Shown piece by piece: positions 39,050 through 50,440 of a stretch of 64,000 bases of DNA. Both the position numbers and the translations under genes were made by a program. Below the pieces are notes generated by a model, which saw nothing but the letters and a program-made list of their open reading frames with translations, had not been told where the DNA came from and did not search any database. This DNA is from Pyropia yezoensis (Eukaryota > Rhodophyta > Bangiophyceae > Bangiales > Bangiaceae): positions 17,241,816 through 17,305,815 of the forward strand of contig CM020619.1 in NCBI GenBank assembly GCA_009829735.1. The letters run 5' to 3'. How positions within the stretch are numbered: position 1 is the first letter of the stretch; the number at the start of each line of letters is the position of its first letter.

Positions 39050-40219
39050 AATATTGTGGGCTTGAAGAAGTTCACGTCCACTTAATCTACACGTTGCATT
39101 TTCGTTGGGATGCGGTGCACCTCGTACGCCACCCCCATCCATCCACCCCCATACATATGTGTCTTTGTACCCATCCAGAGCGGCTATAGTGGACAGGACG
39201 CTGTGACGATCGTGATGAAGCTCTTGCACGCATGCTCAACGGGCGAGTCCCGCCGTAAGGCTCCATGAAAACTCTGTTCAGGGACGAGACCCAAGTGGAG
39301 GACGCCTCACAAAGTGCCCCATCCTGTCGTACCTAATCGTCAAAGACGAAGAGAAGACGTCGCAATGACCACCCCCACCGCGAGGCAGGGCCGGCCGGCT
39401 GGGGCGGTGGTAGAGTGCCCCCGTCACCTCCACCCCCTGCCGCGCGCCCCCAAGCGTGCGTGGGGCTGCTGCCGCGTGCGTAGGGCTCGTGCCGCATCTC
39501 GGCCAGCACTCAAGGTAGACTCCATGTTGCGAAACACCTCTCGCCCCGGGGGTTTCGAACCGGGATTATCTCTCTCAATTGTACTTCGCGGCAAAACCGG
39601 CGGTGAGGTGCTGGTGGACACCCACTCAGACGAGAAGCACCCGCGCCTGTCATCCGGCTCCGCCCCGCATGCGCATGTTTGCCGACGCAGGCCAAGGCGC
39701 CAAGCGCGGCCACGGAGGAGAGACAAGAACACGGCGGAGGGTAGCCCTGCTGCGTAGAGGCCACCTTGACGCCTGACGTGTGTTGGACGGCCGACAAGAC
39801 TTTCAGGATGCGTGCTTGAGCTTCTCCACGCGAAGCTTCATGGCGGCTGTGTTTGGCGGCGGGGAAAGGGAGAAGCGGAGACAACGGTGCCCGTACTGAG
39901 AGACCAAGTTGAGTCTGTGTAGCAAAGAGTCATCGGCTATGCCGAAGCCGGGGAGACGAGCATCTCGTTAGGTGCCCCCCACGCCGTGAATAGTCTCTTC
40001 TCGAGGAAAGGCTGGATCACACTCCCCAGCCCAGGACGATTCTCCCCCAGCTTCAGGTCTTCCTGCAGCACGCAATCCTTTACCTGTTTAAATTACACCC
40101 TTTGTACGAACGTCAAATACACCGTGAGCTTTCTACCACGAAAACCCATGGGCAGGGATGGCAGTATGACTGGCGCTATCTGACTGACTGGCACTATCTT
40201 ACTATTTAAATTTAGGCCA
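39050..40219. other. Intergenic region, lower GC, no gene
   Basis: Mixed composition with no family-like coding frame. A tRNA-like box (GGTTCGAAACC on the minus strand near 39548-39558) was examined and not accepted as a tRNA. Confidence 0.4.
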
Positions 40220-41720
40220 GCACTCCTCGGTCCCCGGATGGGGAACGAGGGCCACAAACGCCACACTCACCACCTGGCGCAGCGTGGCCGACAGCAGCCG
40301 GCGGCCAGCAGCCGCGAGCCCCCAGCCGTGGTCGCAGTTGGCCGCGATGGAAGCCATCGGCCGCCGCGGGGCGGCCAGCCACGGCGGCAGCCGGTTGCAG
40401 CACCCCGAGGCCGCTGCCAGACGGCCAGCGTCAGCAGCGCACGGCGATAGCAGTCCCCGCACGCGGAGTGGCAGCTGACGGCAGCCGCCGCGGGCAGTGA
40501 GAGCCCCCCCGAGCGGCGCCGGCAGCCCACGGCGGCGGCAGCCCCAAGCCAGGGCGGGTCCTCCGAGCAGCGGCGGCAGCCGACCGCCGCGGCAGCCCCC
40601 GGCCGGGGCGGCCAGGGCCAGCAACAGCGGGCGGCAGGAGCCCCCCACGCTGCGGCAGCAGCATGCAGCGGTCTGCAGCCCACCGCCGCGGTCGGGGACG
40701 ACGGCCGCACCCGCGCCATGTGGAGGCGGCTGGGCGCCGCGGACGCGGCAGCTAGCAGTGGCAGCCAGAAGGTGCTATAGAGGATGCCAGCGGGGTCGGC
40801 GGCCGCCCCCGCGCGCTGCGTGGGAGGCCGGGCGTTGCGGCGCCGGCGCCGGCCAACGACAATGACGGCCAGCGGCCGCCGCGGCAGCCGCGACCGGCGG
40901 CAGCAAGTGGGCGTGGCGACAGCAGCAAAAGGTGGCGGCGGCCGTTCCAGCGAGCCGCAGGGGCAGCCGGGCGACGCGGCCGAACCAGCCAGGCGTAACG
41001 GGCGACCGGCAGCCGCCCCCGCCCGTGGCGCGGCCGGCCGAGCGCCGCGGCAGCCAGCAGGGGCCGCAGCGGCCAGCAGGGCGGCAGGGGCGGCGGCGGC
41101 AGCCAGCAGGGGCGGCGGCGGCAGCCAGCAGGGGCGGCGGCGGCAGCCAGCAGGGGCCGCCGCGGCAGCCAGCAGGGGCCGCCGCGGCGCCCGGCGGCCG
41201 CTCGCGCCCGCGGCGCGACCGGCTGGGCGCCGGGACAGTCGGCAGAGGCCGCGGTGGCAGCCAGCAGGGCAGCAGGGGCCGCGGCGACAGACAGCAGAGG
41301 ATGAGGCGGCAGCCAGCGGGGGCAGCGGGAGCGGGCGGGGGCGTCCGCAGCCGCCCGCTGCGGGAGCGGCCAGGCGCCGGGGCGGGAGCGGCCCGCGCCC
41401 GTGGCTTGGGTGGGGGCGAGAAGCCGCATCCACGGCAGCCGCCCGGGGCGAGGGCGGCCGGCGGCCGCGGCAGCGGGCGACAGCGCGGACGGCGATGGCC
41501 GGCGGGGGCCGGCGGCGGCCGCGGACGGCGGACGGCGGGGACGAGGCGAGCCCCTGTCCGCGGGTAGATTGCTCCTGGAACGGCGTGTGGCGGGCAGCTC
41601 TGACATGAAAGGGAGCGGGGTCAGGAGGAAGCGCAACGCGAGGGGAGGAAGCGCGCAGCGAGGGGGGGAAGCGTGCGGCGGGAAAGGGGGGCGCGGCGGG
41701 GCCGCGGGGTGGGCAGCGCA
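40220..41720. repeat. Degenerate GC-rich repeat region with a 22-bp tandem core
   Basis: The whole stretch consists of loosely repeated GGCAGCC / CAGCAGGGG / GCCGCGG words. A regular core has units starting AGCCAGCAGGGG at 41101, 41123, 41145 and 41167 (period 22 bp). Because 22 is not a multiple of three and the words change frame constantly, this is unlikely to be protein-coding. It may be a decaying satellite. Confidence 0.7.
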
Positions 41721-42858
41721 TGGCGGGGCGGGCGGGGCGCATGGCCGCCACGCGGCGCTGGCGGGACGATGCTGGCGGGAACGCGTGTTGCAGACCAATT
41801 GCGGGAAAGGGAATGGGTTCCTCAGTACACGGTGGCGTAAGTAGCTATGGAGGCACACGTGGTCCATGCTGGCGACGGGGGCACGGGGGCGGCCAGCGGC
41901 CGCTTGGCTCGACTGCGGGCCGTGCGCGCTCTCAGAGCTTATCAGCGATCGTACACTGGAAAAATTTGCAGTGTGTTTCAGATCCTGGAGTACTACATGC
42001 GCTGCCGCGAACTCAGATGTGTCCCAGAACGGCCGTCAAGGGCGTGTCGCTGGCAGAGCTCCCCGCCGCGCCCCATGGCTTTTCGCTTCAAGGAAAGAGG
42101 GGGTGCCACATATATATATGCCTCGTATCCACTCATTTCTCATTCAAGTCCGTGTGTATTTTTGTTTTTTGAAGGGGGGGGCTGCCGTTTCAGAAGGTTC
42201 CAGGAGCTTCCAGCAGTGGCCAATCAGAGTCGGCGGGCGGTCAAGCTCGCGATGCGGGCCCCTTCAGACGGCGAGCCAGGAAGGGTGTGGAGCCTTCGCG
42301 GCGGCGTGCGGCCTGGGCACGCTACTGTACGCCACAGCCCAGCAGGTGGCGCCTTGCCGCCACCAGTGATGGCCGAGGGACTCCCCGGGGGCCCGCGAAG
42401 GAGGGCCCCCCTTCTCTCTGGCCACTGCTACATAGCAGACAGAGCATGCTCTGCCGTACATCCCCCACCTGCATTGGCGAGAGGCAAGACACTGGCCACA
42501 ACCCTGCCCCGCCCCGGTACAAAGGCGTTCAAAGTCTCTGACACCGCGGCTGCTTGCGGCGCTTCTTCCCCGCCCCGGTGCCCCGCATTGGACGGCCGCC
42601 CTGCCACTTACCTTTCCACCTTGGGCCACCCACCTGCGCACGCTGCCCACCCCTCCCCCCCTCTACGGCTCCGTCACTGCCCCCCCCTCCCCTCTGTCAC
42701 AGTCACCCCCCCTCTCCCCGCGGTCGTCAGTCAACATCTGCGGCTTCCCCCCACTGTCGTCGCGGCGGGAGACACGGAGCGTCCCAAGCGTCCCAGCCCC
42801 GCGCCCTAGCCCTTCTTCTCTCATTGCGTCCTTTGAGCGCTACGTTGAGCCGCCCACC
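41721..42858. other. Intergenic region leading into a C-rich leader
   Basis: No gene is recognised. A (TA)n tract (ATATATATAT) lies near 42109. From about 42600 the plus strand is C/T-rich up to the ATG at 42859, suggesting a 5' leader. Confidence 0.35.
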
Positions 42859-43539
42859 ATGGCGGCGCCCCCCCTCGCCCTCCTACACACCCTCCCGGTA
42901 GCAGCGGCGGCTGCGACCCTCCCCTGGCACCCGCGGGGCGGGAGCACCCTCGGCAAGCGCGCCCGCCGCTCGCCGTCGCCGCCGCCGCCGTGCCCGTCGC
43001 CACCACCCGCCCACCACCCCTGGGCGGCCGACGCGCCCGCCACCTTCCCACCGCTGCCGCCCCCCACCCCGCCCCGGTCGCCCACGTCGGTGTGTGTGGT
43101 GGGGAACGCGGCCGAAACGGCGGGCGGGGGGGTGGCCAAGCGCCGCCGGTCTGCGGGGTGGGCGGCGACGACGACGACACCGCTGCCGCCGCCACCGCCG
43201 CCGCCGCTGCAGCTGCCACAGCGGCCCGCCGTCCCCGCCGCCGCCGGCCCGTGGGGCGCCTGGGGGGTGCCTGCGGCGGGCGGCTGGGGCTCCCCGCTGC
43301 CGCCGCCCCTGCCGTCGGCGGCGCCCGCCGCCGCGTCCTTGCCCATGGCCGTGTCGACAGCGCCGCAGCCGCCGCGGTCGCACCCGCTGCCCGCACCGAG
43401 GGAGGGGGCGGCGGCCGACGGTGGCGCGGCGGGGATGGAGGTGGACGGCGTGAGCGCTGTCGCCGCCCCCGCGGACGCGGCGCCCGTGTGGACGGTGAGC
43501 ACCTGGGTGGCGCCGCCACTGTCGTCGCTGGGCGGCTGA
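42859..43539 (+). CDS. Pro/Ala-rich protein with basic motifs, unknown function
   Basis: A 226-residue frame starts at an ATG in good eukaryotic context (CCCACCATGGCGG) after a C/T-rich leader. It contains two short basic motifs that look like nuclear localisation signals (GKRARRSPSP near residue 32 and KRRRSAGW near 93). Pro-rich tracts lie between them, then a Gly/Trp/Pro segment (GPWGAWGVPAAGGWGSPLPP). The end (WTVSTWVAPPLSSLGG) is less biased. I do not recognise a family. A small disordered nuclear protein is the best description. The C-rich leader and the T/G-rich sequence after the stop support a real gene. Confidence 0.5.
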   Translation: MAAPPLALLHTLPVAAAAATLPWHPRGGSTLGKRARRSPSPPPPCPSPPPAHHPWAADAPATFPPLPPPTPPRSPTSVCVVGNAAETAGGGVAKRRRSAGWAATTTTPLPPPPPPPLQLPQRPAVPAAAGPWGAWGVPAAGGWGSPLPPPLPSAAPAAASLPMAVSTAPQPPRSHPLPAPREGAAADGGAAGMEVDGVSAVAAPADAAPVWTVSTWVAPPLSSLGG

Positions 43540-44128
43540 GCCGCCGCGGGCGCGCCGGCATGGCCATGCGGCCGCTCGGTGGTTGCATTGGGGGGGGTCG
43601 TTCTCTCTAGGGGCCGCTTCTCTTTGACCTGTTTTTCTTTCTCTCATTAGTTTGTACTGGCACTGTTTTTGTCTGTAGGGGAGTGAGGGGGAGCGTAGTA
43701 CTGTACGTACTGTACATACAACACAGCACAGCGCGCCCTCCCCTCCACAGCTGTGGCGGGGCCGACTTTGAGAGGGCCCTCTGCAGACTGCTGTTGCTCG
43801 TCGTGCAAGGTGGCTCGTGTGTCAAAGGTAAATATTTGTTACCTCACGCTGTCACGCAGTAGAGAAAGAGGGATGTCCACGCATGGGCGCGTCACGGACA
43901 GCAAGACGGAGCGCTACCAACGCAGACCTGGACGATTGTGGCGGGAAAAGAGGTGCACGGGCGTTCCTGTGCCCCTGCCACCACCTCAGAAAAGAGAACC
44001 CCCGCAGAGGAAAAGAAGAAACAAAAAGAGGGGGTGCGGGGGAGGGGGGGGGAAGAAGAGCTGGTTCCCTCCCCTCAGGAACCCCCCCCCCCCACCGCTC
44101 CTTCCCCCCCCCCCACGCAATTCACTCC
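43540..44128. other. Convergent spacer with a GTAC palindrome stretch
   Basis: This lies between the Pro-rich gene (+) and the armadillo gene (-). It contains AGTACTGTACGTACTGTACA at about 43698-43717, similar to stretches at 28034-28216 and 38088-38104. C runs near 44087-44120 lie directly after the stop of the armadillo gene (G runs on its sense strand). Confidence 0.5.
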
Positions 44129-47100
44129 TTAGGAGCTCTTTAAGCTGGTCAGCATCGCCATGGCCTTGCCCCGCCGCCCCCCACCCCGCGGCTCCGACGC
44201 CGACGAGGACCCCATACTCGACCGGGGGCCCCGGCGCTCTGCGCGGGTGCCCCCCTCCCGGCCGGCGGGGCCGGTCGACAGGCTCCGCCCGCCACGGATG
44301 ACGCGCAAGCTGCGGACGCTGGCGCCCCACCGGCGGGCGCCCCGCGCGTCACCGGCGGCGCCGCGGTCGTGGCTCGACGACGGGGAGCCGCCGCCGCCGC
44401 CGACGCCGCCGCCGCCACCGCCAATGCCGCCGCCGCCGCCGCCGCCAACGCCACCACCGCCGCCACGGCCGCCGTCGGCGCCGCCGCCGCCGCCGTCCGA
44501 AACGGTCGCGTAGCGGGTGGCCCGCTCGCTGCCATGGCCGCCCCCCCACCGGCGGGACGGCTGCTGGTTGAGGGGTGCCATGGACACGCCCGCCGTGTCG
44601 GCAGCGGCAGCCGCGGCGGGGTGAGGGGCGTCCCCATCCTCGGGGGGAGGCGGCCGCCGCAGCCGCGACGCCCGCGAAGCCCGACCGCGGCGCGCCCCAG
44701 CCGCAGACGCTGGGGGCCGCGCCACCGGCGCGGCGGCGGCAACCGCGCCGGCGGCGGCGACGGCAAGCTCCCCGTCGCCAGCCCCCCCCGAGGGACTGCT
44801 GGAAGAGCGGCCCGCCAGGGCGGCGCCAGCCGCGGTCGTGGGTGGGAGCAGCGACGACGGGTCCTCCCCGCTGAGCACGCAGAGGAGCATGCGGGCCTGC
44901 AACTGGAGGGCCACCCACCGCCGCCCGCGGTAGGCCTCGAGGAGCGCCCGCACGCGTGCACCCACCGCCGGCACGTCCAGGCGCTCCCCACACAGGCCAC
45001 TGACGGCCACATTGACGAGCACCGCCAGCGCCTGCTCCACCACCCCCCCCTCCCCCGGGTAGGCGTCGAGGAGCCACACCGCCCATTCGAGCGCCCCCCC
45101 CTCGGCGGCCAGCCGCCGGTTGCGCTCCGTGCCGTCGGCCAGGTTGCGGAGCACCCGGGCGGCGGCCTCCACCACCTCGGCCGCGTACCGGTGGGCGGCC
45201 GCCGCGGCCAGGACGGCGTGGATGGCGCCCGCCTCGGCGGCCGCCGCCTTGGCGGCGGCGCACCCAAACGAGGCGTTGCCCAGCGCCAGCAGCGCGTGCT
45301 CCGTCGCCGACGCGGAGGCGGCGCAGGCGGGGATGGCGGCGGTGAGGGTGGCGAGCCCCCCCGCCGACAGGATCCGCGCCCGGTTGGCCGCGTCAAACGC
45401 CAGCAGCCGCAGCGTCGGGCAGGCGCGCTCCACGACGGGCAGCACCGGCGCGACGGGCGGGTCGGCCGACGCGGCGGCGCTGACCCCCCCCGTGATGCCA
45501 TCCCGGTCGGTGCTCGCCCGGCTCCGCAGCCGCAGCCGCGAGGCGGTGGCGGCGGCGAGCGCCGCCCGCAGCGCGCCGAGGACCGCCTCGACGCCGCCCG
45601 CGTCGCCAATCGCCGCCTGGTTGGCCGCGTGCCGCAGCGCCAGGTTGCGGCACACCCCAATGGCCGCCGCAGCCAGCGCCGCCGCGCCGCCCGCCTCGCC
45701 CACAAACGCGACCACGGGGGGGGGGGCGCCACCCGTGCTACCCCGGGGCGCTGCCGCCCCACCCGTCCCAGACGACCCCACCGCCGCCAACATGGACGGC
45801 GGCGCGTAGCCGCCCGGGTAGCCGCCCCCCGGGCTGGCGGCGACAACCCCCAGCACCCGGACCACGGCGGGGATGCCGCCCGCGGCGGCAATCGCGTCTT
45901 GGTCGGCCGTTGCCTCCGAGGCAGCCAGGTTGGCCAACGCCCCCAGAGTGGTCTCGGCCAACCCCGCGTCGGCCGCGGCCGCCGCGGCCGCCCCGGCAGT
46001 CCCAGAGGTGCGGGCACCGCCGCCACAGCCGCCACCCGTGGCGGCAGAGAGGGCGCCCACCAGCACCGCCACCCCCCCCGCCGACCGCAGGCGCTCCCGC
46101 CCCACCGGGCAGTCGTGCGCAACGTTGCGGAGGACCAGCGCCGCCCGCCCCGCCACGGCCGCGTCGCCCGCCCCCCCCCCCCCCGCCGGCGGCGCCCCCC
46201 CCCCCCCGCCGCCCCCATACCGCCGCAGCCCCTCCACGGCCGCTTCGACCCCCCCCGCCACCACCACCGCCTCCTTGCCCGCCGCCGAGCCGTACGCCAC
46301 GTTGGCCAACACCGTCAGCGCGTGCGCGACAATCGACACGCGCTCCCCATACGTGCGGCACACGGCCACGACGGTGGCCACCCCCCCCGGGGCGGCGACC
46401 AGGCGGCCCCGGTTGGCCGCCGACGCGGCCAGCACCCGCGCGGCGACCATGGCCGCCTTTACCGCCTCGGGGTGGTCGGCGAGGCCCGCCGCGACGGCCA
46501 GGCTGGCCGCCACCCCGCCCGCCGCGCCGGCCGCGTCGCCGCCGCCGTGCGTTTCCACAATCGCCGCGAGCGCCAGGCAGGCCCCCCGTGCCGCGTCGGG
46601 GGCGCCGCCATCGGGGCGCTCCGTCGACGGCACCGCGGCGGGCGCCGCCGCTGCCGCGGCGGCCGCCGCGGCGGCGGCGGCGGCGCGCGCGTACCGCCCC
46701 GCGGAGCGAGGGGTAAAGGGCGCCGCCCGCGGGGGGGATGACGCGGCCAGGACGGCAAGCGCCTCCCACGCCGCCGCCGCCGCACCGGGCGTCGGCGACG
46801 CGGCGAGGGAGAGGAGGCCCGCCACGTCGCGCACCTTGCGCGCCGCCCGCGCGGCAACGACGGGGGGGATGGGCGCCGTCAAGTGGGAGGGGGCGGCGGC
46901 CGCCGCCAGCCCGCCGCCATCCCCATCCAGACGATCCCCGGCGGTGGCGTCGGCGTCGTCGCTACCGTCCGTGGCGGCAGCGACGGTGGCCATGGGCGCC
47001 GTCATCATCCCCGACGAGCGGTCGTCCTCCTCTTCGTGGACAACCCCCGCGGTGGATGGCAGCGACGCCGGCGGCGATGGGGGGGACGGCGGCTCTGGGC

Positions 47101-47288
47101 CACCCCCACCCAATCCCGTCTGCCCAGGCAGTGGCAGGGACGGCGGCCGGGAGCCGCCGCCGGCCCCGTTGCCGTCGCCGCCATGGACGACCGCACCCGC
47201 ACCGCCTCTGGCCGCCGCCGCTGGCGCACCCGACGGTGCCGCCGCCGCGGCGACGGCGGCCACGCCCGCAGCCGTACCGGCGGCCGCT

Positions 47289-47329
<41 letters not shown>

Positions 47330-47912
47330 TGCCCCCCGCCCCACCCCCCCCCCCGGGCGCCCGCAAGCGGCGGGCGAGCGCAGCCCCGCGGCGGCGGCGG
47401 CCCACCCGACGGCCGCCTCCCCCTCCGACTCTGACGACACGAGCGACAGGGAGGCGGTGGACGGGGCGGACCGTCCCGAGCCGGGCGGCGGGGACGCGTG
47501 CGCGCCGCCGCCGCCGCCGCCACCGCCGCCGCCGGCGGCGGCAGCCACGTCGGCTTCGGAACGCCGCCGCGGCCGCCGGGGGGGGGCCCGCCCGGCCGCG
47601 GGCGAGCCGCCGCCGGTGGCGGCGGCGGCGGTGGCGGCGGCCGCAGCGGCAGCGGCAGCGGCAGAGGGGGCAGCGGCAGCGACCGGAGAGGAGGCGGTGG
47701 CCATGCCCGTCGCCGTCGCAGGTGAGGACAGCGTCGGCAGCGGCGCGGCGGGCGGCCGTGGCGGCAGCGTCGGGGACGCGGCTGCGGCGGCTACCACGGG
47801 CGAGCCGCCGCCGCCGCCAAGCGGGGTGGCGGGCGTGCCCGCCCGCCGCGCCGCCGCCGTCGCCGACGGTGCGTCGTCGGCCGTGTCTGCCGTGCCGTCA
47901 CCGCCACCGCCC

Positions 47913-47944
<32 letters not shown>

Positions 47945-48142
47945 GCTACCGCTGCCGCTGCCGCCACTGCCACCACCCCCCACCGGTTCCCGCGGGCACG
48001 GCGGCGGCAGCAGGTCCGAGTGCACGCCGAGGAGCGCCCAGCCCGCCCCCCACACCACCGCCATCCAACCGGGACGGTCGGCGGCGGCAGGCGCGTCGCT
48101 CTCGGCCGCCGCCGCCGGCGCCATGGACGGCGGCGGCGCCAT
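44129..48142 (-). CDS. Armadillo-repeat protein
   Basis: This is a 1337-residue protein from ATG 48142 (MAPPPSMAPAAAAESD). The first 560 residues are mostly Ala/Gly/Pro/Ser-rich, with an ordinary block near 22-52 (DRPGWMAVVWGAGWALLGVH) and an acidic patch (VHEEEDDRSS). From about residue 590 to 1075 there are at least seven armadillo-type repeats. Examples are VLRNVAHDCPVGRERLRSAG, LGALANLAASEATADQDAIA, VCRNLALRHAANQAAIGDAG, LLALGNASFGCAAAKAAAAE and VLRNLADGTERNRRLAAEGG. Such arrays form right-handed superhelices that bind partner proteins. The C-terminus is a Gly-rich, then basic Ser/Arg-rich tail ending MLTSLKSS. Homopolymers inside (near 46173-46206) keep the frame. A second ATG lies six codons after the first. 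The partner and pathway cannot be told from sequence. Confidence 0.85.
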
Positions 48143-49210
48143 GGACGGCGGCGGCGGCGGCGGCGGCGGCAGCGTCGCCGGGGGGGGGGGGGGGGGCCAC
48201 CCCCGCCGGGACGACCGCCCCCGCTTGCATGGCGGCACACCCACGCAAGGGAGGCGGGGGGGGGGGGGGGGGGGTGGCGCGGGGGGAAAAAAATGAGGCC
48301 AAAGGGAGGGGGGGGGGTTTGTGGGCGGGAGAGGCGGGGACGAGGGGTGGGTGTCGAGGTGGGGGGGGGGCGGGGGTGGGGGGTGGGTGGGTGGGTGGGT
48401 GGGTGGGTGTGGAGAGTATTTTGCAACGTCCAGAGGCGGGGGCGGGGGTGTTGTGGGTGGGGACGGCGGGGCGGGGGGAAGGGGGGGACGGGAGGGAGGG
48501 AGGGACGGAGGGAGGGAGGGAGGGAGGGGGGGGGGAGGGCGGCACGGATGGCGGCCGCACCACACGGGGGGGACACGGCAACGGCCGCGGCGGCGGGGGT
48601 GGCGGCGGCGGCGGCGGCGGCGGCACCCGGTCCGACCACACGCCGTGCGCAGGGGGAGGGGAGGAGAGGGAAAGAGAAGGGGGGGGGGGGGTGAGAGGGG
48701 GTTTGGCGGTGGAGGAGGAGGTGCCGGCAGAGGCGGGCGCGGCACCGTCACCGCCCCAACCCCCCCCGCTCCCTGCCCTCCTCCCACCCCCCCCCCCTCC
48801 CCCCACCGCACCTCTCTCTCTCTCCCCAAATGATTTCGGGCTTGGCCGCCCGCGCCCCCCCCCCCCCCCTCCCCCCCCCGGGCGGTGCCGCGGCGGCCGG
48901 GTCGTCGTCGCCACCCCCCCCCCCCCCCACCGGCGGGTGGGCGGGGAGCAGAGCGGGCGGCTCGTCGGCCGCACCCCCCCCCCCTTTTTGGGGGGGTCGC
49001 GCTCTGGGCGGCGCGCAGCAAGAGAGGGGGGGGTGGGGGTGGGGCAAGGTGAGTTGTGCCCGCCGGAGCGAGGGGTGGGGGCGGGGGGGGGGGGGGGGTG
49101 GTGCTGCTGCCAGGCGCGGAAGTGTTCCCAGGGGGGAAGGAGGGGGGGGGGGGGGGGTGGGGGAAGAGGACGGTGGGCGGGTGGCGGTGGTGGTGGTGGT
49201 GGCGGTGGTG
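48143..49210. other. Upstream region of the armadillo gene, G-rich, with (GGGT)n
   Basis: G runs at about 48180-48197 and 48248-48273 put a C-rich leader on the sense strand of the armadillo gene. A (GGGT)n tract lies near 48378-48408 and a (GGGA)n tract at 48490-48530. Both could form G-quadruplexes on the plus strand. No gene is supported. Confidence 0.5.
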
Positions 49211-49710
49211 NNNNNNNNNNNNNNNNNNNNNNNNNNNNNNNNNNNNNNNNNNNNNNNNNNNNNNNNNNNNNNNNNNNNNNNNNNNNNNNNNNNNNNNNNN
49301 NNNNNNNNNNNNNNNNNNNNNNNNNNNNNNNNNNNNNNNNNNNNNNNNNNNNNNNNNNNNNNNNNNNNNNNNNNNNNNNNNNNNNNNNNNNNNNNNNNNN
49401 NNNNNNNNNNNNNNNNNNNNNNNNNNNNNNNNNNNNNNNNNNNNNNNNNNNNNNNNNNNNNNNNNNNNNNNNNNNNNNNNNNNNNNNNNNNNNNNNNNNN
49501 NNNNNNNNNNNNNNNNNNNNNNNNNNNNNNNNNNNNNNNNNNNNNNNNNNNNNNNNNNNNNNNNNNNNNNNNNNNNNNNNNNNNNNNNNNNNNNNNNNNN
49601 NNNNNNNNNNNNNNNNNNNNNNNNNNNNNNNNNNNNNNNNNNNNNNNNNNNNNNNNNNNNNNNNNNNNNNNNNNNNNNNNNNNNNNNNNNNNNNNNNNNN
49701 NNNNNNNNNN
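49211..49710. other. Assembly gap (500 N)
   Basis: Exactly 500 unknown bases, a typical scaffold placeholder. Both flanks are G-rich, so the gap probably spans a homopolymer or quadruplex-forming tract that stopped sequencing. Its true length is unknown. Confidence 0.99.
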
Positions 49711-50280
49711 CCGCAGCGGGGGGCACATGCAAAAAAAACCGCGACCGGGGATCACGTGTCGCTGCAGTGAGTCCCGTTGCGGCGGTGGCGGTGGGCGGGG
49801 GGGGCAAGGAGGCAGATGGGGGGGGGGGGGGGGCGGGGGGGGGGGGGTGGGTGGGTGGGTGGGGGGTGGGTGGGTGGGTGGGTGGGTGCCCCCCCCCCCC
49901 CCCCCTCTCCCCCTCTCCCCCCGCCCCTACCCTGTTTCCAGTTCCAGAGTGGGGAAGGGGTTGGGGGGGGGAGGGGGGGGTGGGGGGGGGGATGAGGTGG
50001 AGGTGCCGCTTGGCAATGGCGAGTAGCCAGGGGGGGGAGGGCGTTAGGCTTAGTGGAGGGGGCTCGGGAGGGGGGGGGGTGGGGGGGGGGGGGGGGTGGA
50101 GGGGTGGGGGCCGCAGCTTATGGAGTGTTCCGAAGTGGGTGCTGTAGGAAGCACTGCGCTCGTGGAGGTTGTAGAAAGGGGGGGGGGGGGGGGGGGTAGA
50201 GGGAGGTGGGCCCCCCGCGCCCCCCCCTGGGGGGGGGATGGGGGGGGGGGGTGACGCGTGACGCAATGTCAGCTCCCACG
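49711..50280. other. G-rich region with (GGGT)n, no gene
   Basis: (GGGT)n lies at about 49847-49888, followed by a C run, with further G runs up to 50250. Likely quadruplex-forming. No coding frame is supported. Confidence 0.5.
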
Positions 50281-50283
50281 CAA

Positions 50284-50440
50284 AAGCCCGTCGAGCGCCC
50301 GCCGTTCGATGGGAACTCGAAGGGCTTGGACGGGCGCTCAAGGGCCCCCCCCCCCATCGATGGCGACTTTCGATGGGCCGTTGAGGGCAATTCGATGGGA
50401 GCCTCCTCGGGTGGCTGTTGATGGGGACTCCCATCGAGGG
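50284..50440. other. Stem-loop and cluster of TCGATGGG words
   Basis: GAGCGCCCG (50293-50301) pairs exactly with CGGGCGCTC (50331-50339), and the stem is extended by AGCCC/GGGC on the outside. The loop carries TTCGA...TCGAA. To the right are a 10-bp palindrome CCATCGATGG (50354-50363) and further TCGATGGG or complement copies up to 50440. The words recur six times in 150 bp. Confidence 0.6.

Noticed and set aside
39519..39610. Possible tRNA on the minus strand (box GGTTCGAAACC)
   Set aside because: Only the B-box-like word is present. The T-stem does not pair, no matching acceptor strand or D-arm is found upstream, so I do not call a tRNA.
41847..42809. 320-codon plus-strand frame
   Set aside because: It mixes lower-GC and pyrimidine-rich DNA, has no conserved motif and overlaps the likely leader of the gene at 42859.
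48378..49888. (GGGT)n tracts as telomere sequence
   Set aside because: The runs are short, interrupted, and flanked by ordinary genes and a gap on both sides. They are better explained as simple repeats.
50284..50440. CRISPR-like array
   Set aside because: The repeated words are only 8 bp, in both orientations and irregularly spaced, and the genome is eukaryotic.
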